Assembly (NCBI GenBank): GCA_023265835.1
Contig: JAHFSI010000012.1
Span: forward strand, 1 to 36,395
DNA length: 36,395 nucleotides
Source of the DNA: Legionellales bacterium
GTDB lineage: Bacteria; Pseudomonadota; Gammaproteobacteria; DSM-16500
Reading direction: 5' to 3'
This document shows positions 1 to 8,631 of the stretch, piece by piece. Within the stretch, counting starts at the first letter, position 1. Each line of letters opens with the position of its first letter. Under the pieces are notes generated by a model. The model worked only from the letters and a program-made list of their open reading frames with translations. It made no database searches and was not told where the DNA came from. Both the position numbers and the translations under genes were made by a program.

Positions 1-159
1 ACAAAAATAAAACAAAAATTAATTGGCGATTTACAAAATCTAAAGCAAGAAAAAGTTTGGGTTATACACCACTGAAACATTCGGAAAAACTTATTTGACG
101 GGGTACTAGCATGGTTATTACCCGCAAAAAAAACATCGGCAGATTCCACACAGTTAGTA

Positions 160-1134
160 ATGCAGGAAATGGAAGCAAGAAAGAAACAAGGAGTAAAAGA
201 AAAGAAAACGCAATATGAGCAACAAAAACAAATGAGGCAACAAAAAGATGCAATTCATAAAAGTCTCGAAGGAATGAAAAAGAACAACAAAATGAATGAT
301 GAAAAAATGCGGGAAGATTTAGAAAGACAAGCAGAAGAAAAAACAAAGGAGCGTTACAAGCAGCTACAGGAAAGGGAAAGGGATAGAAAAACACAATTGC
401 AAACAATACAAGAAGAAGCAGAAAAAAGACAAAAAAAACAAGAAGAAATTAAAAAGCTTGAACAAAAAGAAAAAATATGCAAAGAAGAAGTAAAGGGGGC
501 AGTTGAATGGATAGTTACAACAGTTGAACGAGGAGAAACAATACGCCAAAAAAAAGCAAATGAAACAGTTGAACAGACAGTTGCAATGGAAGAACGATCA
601 AAAAGAGAACAATCAGAAAGGGAAGGGTCAGACAAAGAAAAAGCAATTGAACAAAGAGAAAAAAAAGAAGCAAAGGAAACAGTTGAACAGGCAGTTGCAA
701 CGGAAAAACTCTCAAAAAAAGAGCAATCAGAAAGGGAAGGGTTAGACAAAGGAAAAGCAATAGAAGAGTTATCGAAAAAATTCAATCGCTATCAGAGCAA
801 CTCAAGCTCAGATAGTTGTTGTTTGTTACCTTTTTCATGTTTATTTTCCTGGATGTTTTTTGAAAGTAAAAAAGAAAAAGAAGATATATTAAATACTTTG
901 TCTAACAAGCTGCGAGAACAAAAAGTGTCCGATGAAGAAAGATTAAAAAATTTTAAACAAGAATTTACTCCAGCAACGCAAGAAAAATTAGCCCACAAAC
1001 GAGCTAGATTATCGCCAATATATCGTTTCGCTACTTGGCTTGTAGGGCAAGACTCTGGAAAATCTAATGGAGGCGAGCTTGTTGATGATATCAATGCAAT
1101 TTTGAATCGTCCTGAAATAAAAAACATATCTTAA
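160..1134 (+). CDS. Lys/Glu-rich coiled-coil hypothetical protein with 38-aa tandem repeat
   Basis: 324-aa ORF; heptad-like K/E/Q-rich composition; tandem 38-aa units ANETVEQTVAMEERSKREQSEREGSDKEKAIEQREKKE and AKETVEQAVATEKLSKKEQSEREGLDKGKAIEELSKKF. Start codon uncertain (no clear Shine-Dalgarno). Confidence 0.6.
   Translation: MQEMEARKKQGVKEKKTQYEQQKQMRQQKDAIHKSLEGMKKNNKMNDEKMREDLERQAEEKTKERYKQLQERERDRKTQLQTIQEEAEKRQKKQEEIKKLEQKEKICKEEVKGAVEWIVTTVERGETIRQKKANETVEQTVAMEERSKREQSEREGSDKEKAIEQREKKEAKETVEQAVATEKLSKKEQSEREGLDKGKAIEELSKKFNRYQSNSSSDSCCLLPFSCLFSWMFFESKKEKEDILNTLSNKLREQKVSDEERLKNFKQEFTPATQEKLAHKRARLSPIYRFATWLVGQDSGKSNGGELVDDINAILNRPEIKNIS
556..783 (+). repeat. Two tandem 114-bp (38-aa) repeat units within the coiled-coil ORF
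   Basis: gcaaatgaaacagttgaacag... at 556-669 repeated as gcaaaggaaacagttgaacag... at 670-783. Confidence 0.85.
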
Positions 1135-1171
1135 TTTGTTACTTAAAAAATCAATTCAAAGAGGAGTATAT

Positions 1172-3772
1172 ATGCAGCGTCAAGTAGAAAACAAAGAATA
1201 TTTTGTTCAGAAAAAAAAATTTGATGACGATCAATATGCTAAAAGATATTCTCGAGAATTGCCTAAAAGCTCAGATATGCAGCCCTTTTGTTTAACCTAT
1301 CACGAAAGTAGGACATATTATTATCGCAGCAGTGATATGGAGGAAGAGCAAACATGGTATGACATTTGTCTGATGCCAGAATTTAATCTTTGTTTAAAAA
1401 CTCCCGGAGTCAAGATGGCAGCGGGCCATATTTATTTAGAGAAAGAAGGAGATTATTTTGCGTATTCAGTCATGAATGCCAAGGGAGAAATAGAGAGGAG
1501 AATAACCCAATTACAAGCGCCCGATCCTTTTGATGAGAGTTCTATTAAAAAATCATATGATGACATAATAGATATCGTATTAGCAGCAGGTTATACCTCT
1601 TTACCGGATTTTCAAGTATTGGGCATGACACTTTACTTAGATAAAGCAAGGGATGGTACCATTCAATACACCGTTAAGATTTCCAAAGGAACAATAGTGC
1701 GAAATCAACCGACTCCATTTGAGGTTCCAGAATTTTTTACAATAGATGATATGTTGCACTATGAAAAAGGAATCTTGCGTATTGCCTCAGAGAAAGGCCA
1801 TGTGAAGTCCTTTCCCGGGCAATGTTATTATGCAAGAATTCCCTGTTTAACCACCACATTAGTGGATGCAAATAATTCTCAAGGTTCATCTACTGGTACT
1901 GATGATTCTGATCTCGAGTTTGACGTACTTGAAGGTTATATTGGTAAAATTAAATATAATGGCAAACCAGAATTTATTCCGCCAGGACGACATAGGCTGG
2001 GCCCTGGCATAACATTTCATGGAGTAGAATCTGTGACAGCTGAGCATATTCAACATAGCGAACTCCATGTTTTCAATGTTTCTAGCGAAATATTCTGGCA
2101 AGTGAATGCTCCTTTAACGCAAGATGATGAGTCTGAGATAGATACAATAAGAATTCTACTTCCAGGAAGACATATTTTTAAATTAAAAGATGGCATATTT
2201 AAACGAGTTCTTAATCCTTATGGTTTGGATGTGATGGTGGAAAAAACAAAACAGGAGCTAGAGCACAAGACAATGTTGGAACAAAAAAACAAGGAAATAA
2301 CGCCATACCAACAACTTTTTGTGAGAGTTCCCGAGGGAAAATTCGTGAGTATTCGTGATAAGGATAGTCAGTTGCGCATTGTACAGGGACCTGGATGTTC
2401 TTATCTTGCATGTACAGATAAACTGTTAAATCGAATTTCTTCTAAAGAAGATTTTTTAGATATTACATTATCGACTAAGACTCATTTTGCAAATGAAGAC
2501 GTGAATATTACTGCAATGATTTATTTTCAGATTACAAATCCCTATTGGGCCATGCAGTATTTTGGTGATAGAATAATACAAAAGGAAGTCGAGAATTATG
2601 CAAAAGAAGAAATAATAAAACAGGTTGGTCTTATTACATGCGATAGTACTCAACCTCCGCAGCCTGAAATTCCTCCCGTTTATGCTCATGAAGCACATGC
2701 TAAAATAATAGCAGCTCAGTTAAATAACAGACCTGAATTTCAAGCAAGATATGATTTTATTTTTATATTGTCAGACAATCCTCATTTACAACTTCAACCA
2801 GGCGAAGTACATATAAAGGAAAAAAGCGGCCAGTTTTATTATACTATGGTACGCCCTAATGGCTTTCCTGCTGAAAATGTTCCTTTAAATCTATCTGGTG
2901 ACAAACAAGAGATAATCCGTGCAGGGGACCAAATGAAACGACAAATAGCACATATGATCAAGCTATTTGATAACGATGTAGACCTCTTGGAGTTTGCTTT
3001 AGTCGTAATATCAGATTCAAAAGATCTCCTTTCTACACAGCCAGCACCTGGCAGGGTATACATAAAAAATGATCAATTTGTTTTTCTTGCTAAACAATCT
3101 GTTCCCATATACATGGATCTTAGCACTGATTTTCCTAGTATTGGGTATCTTGAGAGTAAACAAAAAAAAGGTATAACAGATATGCCTAAAGAATGTGACA
3201 CTCTGCTATTTGCGTTCAGGCCGAACCTGAATATATTTAGAGAGGAAATATCAAATAACAAGCCGTTTGATGCTTTAAAAAAGGCAATAATGGATATCAC
3301 ATCGATCACATCGCAAGCAGGTCACATGCTGCAAGAAGCACTCATTACTATACCTAGAGTTATTATTAAAACTATGGAACCTTCTTCCAAAACGACTAAA
3401 GAACTCTTAGAAAACAAGGTGGTATTAGATGTCTATAACAAAAATAGAGAAAAACAAGAGAAACAAGGGAAGAAACAAGGAAAGGAATACAGACGAAGTA
3501 AACTTGATTTACAGGAGAAAGAAGAAATTTTCAAAGGAGAAAGCGATATGGCTCAAATAAAATTAGAAGTAGAAAAAAAAGAAATGGAGGAGGCAAGGGA
3601 AGCGCACAAAATAAAAATGGAATCTATTTTGAGCGATCCTTTTGTTCGTGAAGTTTATAATATAATCTCACAGAAAGGCATGCAGCAGCCTTTTTTGAGC
3701 CAGTTGGATGCTGGGCCTCAAGGTGTGCTTTCATCGCGAAGTGCAAGCAGTAGTAGAAAAGCAATGCGTTAA
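1172..3772 (+). CDS. Large SPFH/band-7-like repeat protein, paralog A
   Basis: ATG 1172 with SD aaagaggag; 'FVRVPEGKFVSIRDKDSQLRIVQGPGCSYLACTDKLLNRISSKEDFLDITLSTKTHFANEDVNITAMIYFQITNPYWAM' matches the SPFH pattern; C-terminal charged coiled coil; strongly similar to the next ORF. Confidence 0.7.
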   Translation: MQRQVENKEYFVQKKKFDDDQYAKRYSRELPKSSDMQPFCLTYHESRTYYYRSSDMEEEQTWYDICLMPEFNLCLKTPGVKMAAGHIYLEKEGDYFAYSVMNAKGEIERRITQLQAPDPFDESSIKKSYDDIIDIVLAAGYTSLPDFQVLGMTLYLDKARDGTIQYTVKISKGTIVRNQPTPFEVPEFFTIDDMLHYEKGILRIASEKGHVKSFPGQCYYARIPCLTTTLVDANNSQGSSTGTDDSDLEFDVLEGYIGKIKYNGKPEFIPPGRHRLGPGITFHGVESVTAEHIQHSELHVFNVSSEIFWQVNAPLTQDDESEIDTIRILLPGRHIFKLKDGIFKRVLNPYGLDVMVEKTKQELEHKTMLEQKNKEITPYQQLFVRVPEGKFVSIRDKDSQLRIVQGPGCSYLACTDKLLNRISSKEDFLDITLSTKTHFANEDVNITAMIYFQITNPYWAMQYFGDRIIQKEVENYAKEEIIKQVGLITCDSTQPPQPEIPPVYAHEAHAKIIAAQLNNRPEFQARYDFIFILSDNPHLQLQPGEVHIKEKSGQFYYTMVRPNGFPAENVPLNLSGDKQEIIRAGDQMKRQIAHMIKLFDNDVDLLEFALVVISDSKDLLSTQPAPGRVYIKNDQFVFLAKQSVPIYMDLSTDFPSIGYLESKQKKGITDMPKECDTLLFAFRPNLNIFREEISNNKPFDALKKAIMDITSITSQAGHMLQEALITIPRVIIKTMEPSSKTTKELLENKVVLDVYNKNREKQEKQGKKQGKEYRRSKLDLQEKEEIFKGESDMAQIKLEVEKKEMEEAREAHKIKMESILSDPFVREVYNIISQKGMQQPFLSQLDAGPQGVLSSRSASSSRKAMR

Positions 3773-3824
3773 GTTTTTTAAAGATTTTTATTTATCATTT
3801 ATTATTTCAAAGAGGAGTGTACAT

Positions 3825-6017
3825 ATGGTATTAGGCGTACTTGAAGAAAGCAAGCAACAAAATCCCCAGGGGCAAGCTGAGGCTCTGAAGCAAAGTAAAA
3901 AATTTGATGATGATCAATTTTCTCGAAGGCATCAAAGATATTTGCCTTTTGAAATGAAAGCTGTTGCTTTGTCAACTGAGCGAAGCAGGACACACTTTGG
4001 TATTGATGAACCACAAACATGGTATGATTTTCGCCTGTTTCCAGCAGAATATGATTATTTTATTTTGAAGTCAGAGAAACATCGGAAGATAGAAAAAGGA
4101 ATTATCTATTATGAAGAAAAAAATGGCAAACTGGCCTATTCGTATAGAACGCCTAATGGAACTGTAATTAACAGAACTTCTAATTTTACAATGGATCAAT
4201 TTAATGTATTCCGAGAGGAAATATTAAATAACATCTCTCGTAATTTTAATGAGTTCTTATCGGATGACAAGGTGGCAGCTAATACAGTTTATTTTACTGA
4301 AGATGAGCAAGGTACTATTAAATGCACATTCAAGATTGGTCAAAAAGTATTTCGAGATGAGCCTGTTGAGTTAGACGACATATCGTTTTCTAACCCTTTG
4401 ACAATTGAGCAACTCATTCCTTATAAACAAAAAATATTAAAGATGATCAAAGAAAAACATCAGGATTTTAACGACTATCCTCAGCAATCCTATTATGCAT
4501 CGATTCCAGTAGTAGCACATACCTTGATGAAAGAGGAAGCAGATGGCCCGGAGACTAAAGAAACATCGCCAGATTCGTTTGAAATTTGTAACATACCCGA
4601 TGGATTTATTGGTTTAATTGATAATGAAGGCAAGAAGGAAATTATCCCACCAGGGAAACATAAATTACGTGTTGGGAAACAATGTCTGGAAGATTTTAAA
4701 GACGTGACTACTGACTATTTTAAACATGGCACAACACATGTTGTTAATGTACCCAATAGAGGACTTTCTTGTGTTGAAATAGGTAGTTCAGGTAGGTTTT
4801 ACTTTTTACTTCCAGGAAGACATGTTTTCAAATCACCTGATGTTACAAGAGTGGTACCGGTTATTGATCCCTATGGTCTAGACGTCAAAATAAGGAAAAC
4901 AGAAAACGAGATAGCTTTAGAACGCGAGTATTTACGTGCAACGCAGAAAAAAGGCGAAGAACCTAAAGAAGTAGAGTTATATAGACAACTATTCGCCAGG
5001 GTTCCTGAGGGAAAATTTGCAGTATGTTATGATGCTGAGAGCCAACTTGTTATACTAGGCCCCGGAGTCTACTATATTCCACCGACATGGAAGTTTTTCA
5101 ATCGAATTTCTTCTAAAGAAGATATCTTGGAAGATATTAAATTAGTCGCTGGAGTAGATAGTGGTGTCAATATGGATGTTATTGCGAATGTTGGTTTTCA
5201 AATTATTGATCCACATGCAGCAATTAGTCTGTCTGGACCAAATAAAATACAGCCTAATATTAAGAGCAGTGCAATAGCAGCAGTCAAATCTACTTTGATG
5301 CATTCAACTGCTTATCCTAAAGACCACAGCCTCATGTTTGTTCAGCAGCAGAGTGCTAAAGATGTTCTTCGAGGGCGGCAAGATGAGGCCAAAGATGAAG
5401 CACAGGGTCCCGTTCCTCCTTCTGTTTTTGATGAAGAGCAACACGGTGCATCAGTGGTACGCATGCTGAATGATCAAAGTAGTCAAGTTTTTCTGGGAGC
5501 ACATATAAAGGCAACTCATGTGACTCTAAAAAAAGTGTCGCCTGTCAATCCTGGGATTGCACAAGCAATTGATGTGGCTACCAAAACTACCGTCGAATTG
5601 CACAATGCGGCCATAAAGCAAAAAACGGAAATACAGCAACAACGAGAAGCTCAACAAGCAAGACATACTTTGGCGATGGAAAGGATGGCTAATGAATCCA
5701 AAGAGCTAAAGAGCCAACAGACATTGGATTCAGAAAGAGCAGCATTAGAGATTGCACGGGCTCTGGAAGCAGTAAAAGTAGCCCAAGCGTTGGCAGGTAA
5801 TTCACAAGCGCTTGAGGTTTATAAAACGCAATGCAAGATTGATGCGAAGAGAAAGTATAAGTATCCGTTTTTTAAACCAAAAACAGATGGAAGTGAGACT
5901 GTAGCAGGTGAAGTGAATCTTCATGTAGTAGGTGGAGATGGCCGTGCTAATGTAAGCTCGTCGTCATCTACTTCTAGCTCATCTGTATCAACAATGAATA
6001 ACGGTAGTAGAAAGTAA
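3825..6017 (+). CDS. Large SPFH/band-7-like repeat protein, paralog B
   Basis: ATG 3825 with SD aaagaggag; 'FARVPEGKFAVCYDAESQLVILGPGVYYIPPTWKFFNRISSKEDILEDIKLVAGVDSGVNMDVIANVGFQIIDPHAA'; Ala/Glu/Lys/Gln coiled-coil C-terminus and Ser-rich tail; co-linear with paralog A. Confidence 0.7.
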   Translation: MVLGVLEESKQQNPQGQAEALKQSKKFDDDQFSRRHQRYLPFEMKAVALSTERSRTHFGIDEPQTWYDFRLFPAEYDYFILKSEKHRKIEKGIIYYEEKNGKLAYSYRTPNGTVINRTSNFTMDQFNVFREEILNNISRNFNEFLSDDKVAANTVYFTEDEQGTIKCTFKIGQKVFRDEPVELDDISFSNPLTIEQLIPYKQKILKMIKEKHQDFNDYPQQSYYASIPVVAHTLMKEEADGPETKETSPDSFEICNIPDGFIGLIDNEGKKEIIPPGKHKLRVGKQCLEDFKDVTTDYFKHGTTHVVNVPNRGLSCVEIGSSGRFYFLLPGRHVFKSPDVTRVVPVIDPYGLDVKIRKTENEIALEREYLRATQKKGEEPKEVELYRQLFARVPEGKFAVCYDAESQLVILGPGVYYIPPTWKFFNRISSKEDILEDIKLVAGVDSGVNMDVIANVGFQIIDPHAAISLSGPNKIQPNIKSSAIAAVKSTLMHSTAYPKDHSLMFVQQQSAKDVLRGRQDEAKDEAQGPVPPSVFDEEQHGASVVRMLNDQSSQVFLGAHIKATHVTLKKVSPVNPGIAQAIDVATKTTVELHNAAIKQKTEIQQQREAQQARHTLAMERMANESKELKSQQTLDSERAALEIARALEAVKVAQALAGNSQALEVYKTQCKIDAKRKYKYPFFKPKTDGSETVAGEVNLHVVGGDGRANVSSSSSTSSSSVSTMNNGSRK

Positions 6018-6030
6018 CATTATTTTTGAA

Positions 6031-6165
6031 TAATGAATGATATTTATCCCCCCTTCCTGACCTTCCCCCTGAGGGGGAAGGAATGTTCTAACTGGTGCTG
6101 CTAGATACTTTCCTTCCCCCTCAGGGGGAAGGTCAGGAAGGGGGAGATAAATAAATATTCATTAT
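6031..6165. repeat. Palindromic double-hairpin intergenic repeat, family A copy 1
   Basis: taatgaatgatatttatccccccttcctgaccttccccctgagggggaagga ... tccttccccctcagggggaaggtcaggaagggggagataaataaatattcatta; each arm also contains the hairpin CCTTCCCCC-TGA/TCA-GGGGGAAGG. Confidence 0.9.
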
Positions 6166-6206
6166 TTTTCCATTATAGGTGAGCTACAACAAGAGAGGTA
6201 ACCTTA

Positions 6207-7829
6207 TTAATCTTCAAACCCCGATGTAACCGGATACCGCCTATCTTTCCCAAACGCCTTATAATTAACCCTTATCCCAATCGAAGCCTGTCGTCGCTTG
6301 TATTCACTTTTATGAATCAGCCCGATCACACGCTCAACCATTTCCCGGTCAAAACCTTGGGCGATGATATCATCTAAGCCTTGTTCTTGATCCAGATAAA
6401 GCTCCAAGATTTTATCTAATATCGGATAAGCCGGTAATGTATCTTCATCTTTTTGGTTTGGTGCTAATTCAGCAGTCGGGGCGCGGTCGATAATGCGTTG
6501 TGGAATAACAGGATTAATTTGATTTCGATAGGCGGCAAGGCGATAGACCATGGTTTTGGGGACGTCTTTTAGGACAGCTAGGCCGCCGACCATGTCACCA
6601 TATAACGTGGCATAACCGACGGCAAGTTCGCTGCGGTTGCTGGTGGAAAGGACCATGCTGCCGGTTTGGTTGGAAATGGCCATTAAGATGATACCGCGGC
6701 AGCGGGCTTGGAGGTTTTGTTGGGTGATGTCGGTTTCTTCGGTGGTCAAGTGAGATTGTAAGGTGTTTTGTAGGGCGGTGTAGGTGGGTTCGATGGAAAT
6801 AATTTCGTGAGATACGTTGAGCGCATTCACTAAGGCTATAGCATCTTCCATGCTGATTTCTGCAGTATAGCGTGATGGCATTATGATGGCTTTGACGTGT
6901 TCTTTGCCGAGTGCGTCTACCGCTAATGCCAGTGTTAGTGCCGAATCAATCCCACCGGACACACCGACTAGCACACTTTCAAAATGATTTTTATGCACAT
7001 AATCACGCAGCCCTGTTATCAAGGCTCGATAAATTTGTTCGTCTTTGCTTGGTAAAACGATAGCAGCAGAGTTGATTTTCGCTTCACTTTTTTCTATTTC
7101 AATATCAACAGGCAGTAAGGTTTCATTGAAAAATCCGGCATGCTGGCAAATAGTTCCGGATGCGTCCACGATCATAGAACCGCCATCAAAGACCAATTCA
7201 TCTTGGCCGCCCACGCAATTGGTATAAACAATAGGGACTTGAGAGGACAGGGCGTTTTTTTTGAGCATGGTTTGCCGGCGTTCGTGTTTGTAGATTTCGA
7301 AAGGGGAGGCATTGGGCGCTAAGATAAGGCGTGCGCCTTCTTGCACTGCCCGTTTGATGGGTGGGTCGAACCAGAGGTCTTCGCAGATCATAATACCTAC
7401 AGGTATATCTAAAATAGGAACAACGCAGGTTTCAGTGCCGGAGATAAAATAGCGGTCTTCATCAAATACGCCGTAATTGGGTAGGTATTGTTTGGCGCAA
7501 CGACCTAAGAAGGTGCCGTTATAGATAACAGAACAGGCGTTAAAGAGGCCTTGTTCGGTGGAGTAGGGGTGTCCTACTACGCAGTAGATGTCTTGGACTT
7601 TTTCTTTAAACTCATACAGGCTTTCGGTGGCGGCGTTGAGGAAGGACTGGCGGAGCAATAAGTCTTCAGGGGGGTAGCCGGTGATGCTGAGTTCAGGGAA
7701 GACGATGACATCTGCGGACAGTTCATCGCGGGCTGTTTTGGCGGCGCCGATGAGTTTGTCTAAGTTGCCGGAGATGTCGCCTACTAGGAGGTTTAGTTGG
7801 GCTAGGATGATGCGGAGTTTTTTGGGCAT
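6207..7829 (-). CDS. nadE: Glutamine-dependent NAD(+) synthetase
   Basis: N-terminal nitrilase/CN-hydrolase domain (FPELSITGYPPEDLL, MICEDLW) plus NAD synthase domain (VGVSGGIDSALTLALAVDALG, STSNRSELAVGYATLYGDMVGG). Confidence 0.97.
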   Translation of the reverse strand: MPKKLRIILAQLNLLVGDISGNLDKLIGAAKTARDELSADVIVFPELSITGYPPEDLLLRQSFLNAATESLYEFKEKVQDIYCVVGHPYSTEQGLFNACSVIYNGTFLGRCAKQYLPNYGVFDEDRYFISGTETCVVPILDIPVGIMICEDLWFDPPIKRAVQEGARLILAPNASPFEIYKHERRQTMLKKNALSSQVPIVYTNCVGGQDELVFDGGSMIVDASGTICQHAGFFNETLLPVDIEIEKSEAKINSAAIVLPSKDEQIYRALITGLRDYVHKNHFESVLVGVSGGIDSALTLALAVDALGKEHVKAIIMPSRYTAEISMEDAIALVNALNVSHEIISIEPTYTALQNTLQSHLTTEETDITQQNLQARCRGIILMAISNQTGSMVLSTSNRSELAVGYATLYGDMVGGLAVLKDVPKTMVYRLAAYRNQINPVIPQRIIDRAPTAELAPNQKDEDTLPAYPILDKILELYLDQEQGLDDIIAQGFDREMVERVIGLIHKSEYKRRQASIGIRVNYKAFGKDRRYPVTSGFED

Positions 7830-7915
7830 ATGTGGTACCTAGTCAGAAGGCATTGCTTAGGAGTTTGAATAATGAATTTTATTTACCCTAGGTATTTTAT
7901 GCCAATTTGAAGGTG

Positions 7916-7950
7916 TTTGCTATGGGGCATTGCTTGTTTGGGCCAAGAAG
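7916..7950 (-). pseudogene. Remnant of the ygfZ 3' end
   Basis: tttgctatggggcattgcttgtttggg resembles tttgctatggggtattgcttgttctgg at 8642; minus-strand frame reads LLGPNKQCPIANTFKLA* versus intact LFLDQNKQYPIANDR*. Confidence 0.55.
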
Positions 7951-7981
7951 GTGTATTAGAATACACATCTGGAGGTGTATT
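7951..7981. promoter_or_regulatory. Putative VapB/VapBC operator: three half-sites
   Basis: GTGTATT-AG-AATACAC (7951-7966) then a third half-site GTGTATT (7975-7981) overlapping the GGAGG SD of vapB. Confidence 0.6.
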
Positions 7982-7983
7982 TT

Positions 7984-8223
7984 ATGCGAACAAATATTGT
8001 TTTAAATGATGATTTGGTTAAAGAAGCTTTCCGCTATACTGCAGCATCCACTAAAAGGGAGCTTATCGAGTTAGCGTTAACGGAATTTGTAGAACACCAT
8101 CGTCGACGTGATATTCGTGAGTTAAAAGGCAAGGTCGCTATCAATACAAATTATGATTATAAGAAATTAAGGGCAAACCAAGGTAAGAGTAAAAAAGGCA
8201 AGGGTAAAAATGTATCTGATTGA
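7984..8223 (+). CDS. vapB: Type II antitoxin, VapB family (RHH-like)
   Basis: MRTNIVLNDDLVKEAFRYTAASTKRELIELALTEFVEHHRRRDIRELKGK, typical short VapB; overlaps the downstream PIN toxin. Confidence 0.9.
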   Translation: MRTNIVLNDDLVKEAFRYTAASTKRELIELALTEFVEHHRRRDIRELKGKVAINTNYDYKKLRANQGKSKKGKGKNVSD

Positions 8224-8611
8224 TACTTCAGTTTGGATTGACTATTTTCGTGGTATAGAAAATGAGGCATCTCGACATTTTTCAGCTATTTTAGATAACA
8301 AAATGTCTTTTGGAATAAGCGGGCTTATTTATCAAGAAATTTTGCAAGGCGCAAAATCAAGAAAGGATTTTGATAAATTAACAGCATATCTAAGTACTCA
8401 ATGTTTTTTTCATCCTACAGATGAAGTTATGACATATGAGTTGGCTGCACAACTTTATTTTTCTTGTCGTCGTGCGGGCATTACGCTTCGTAGTTCAATC
8501 GATTGCTTGATTGCTCAAATAGCAATAGAGCATAATTTAATTTTGCTACATAATGATAAGGATTATGAGTTGATTAAACAAGTTTCGCCTCAGCTTACTT
8601 TATATTCATAG
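8210..8611 (+). CDS. vapC: Type II toxin, VapC family PIN-domain ribonuclease
   Basis: MYLIDTSVWIDYFRG...YQEILQGAK...RSSIDCLIAQIAIEHNLILLHNDKDYE; PIN-domain acidic residues present. Confidence 0.93.
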   Translation: MYLIDTSVWIDYFRGIENEASRHFSAILDNKMSFGISGLIYQEILQGAKSRKDFDKLTAYLSTQCFFHPTDEVMTYELAAQLYFSCRRAGITLRSSIDCLIAQIAIEHNLILLHNDKDYELIKQVSPQLTLYS

Positions 8612-8631
8612 AAGCTTGGCTTTAGCCATTT

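Noticed and set aside
354-785. Antisense ORFs (143, 61 and 81 aa) and overlapping + ORF 524-745 rich in Ser/Phe/Leu or Lys/Gln
   Set aside because: Shadow frames of the A/G-rich coiled-coil repeat; composition mirrors the sense strand and no SD or family signature.
7865-7900. gaataatgaattttatttacccta resembling a family A terminus
   Set aside because: Match is short and AT-rich; no partner arm or hairpins, could be chance.
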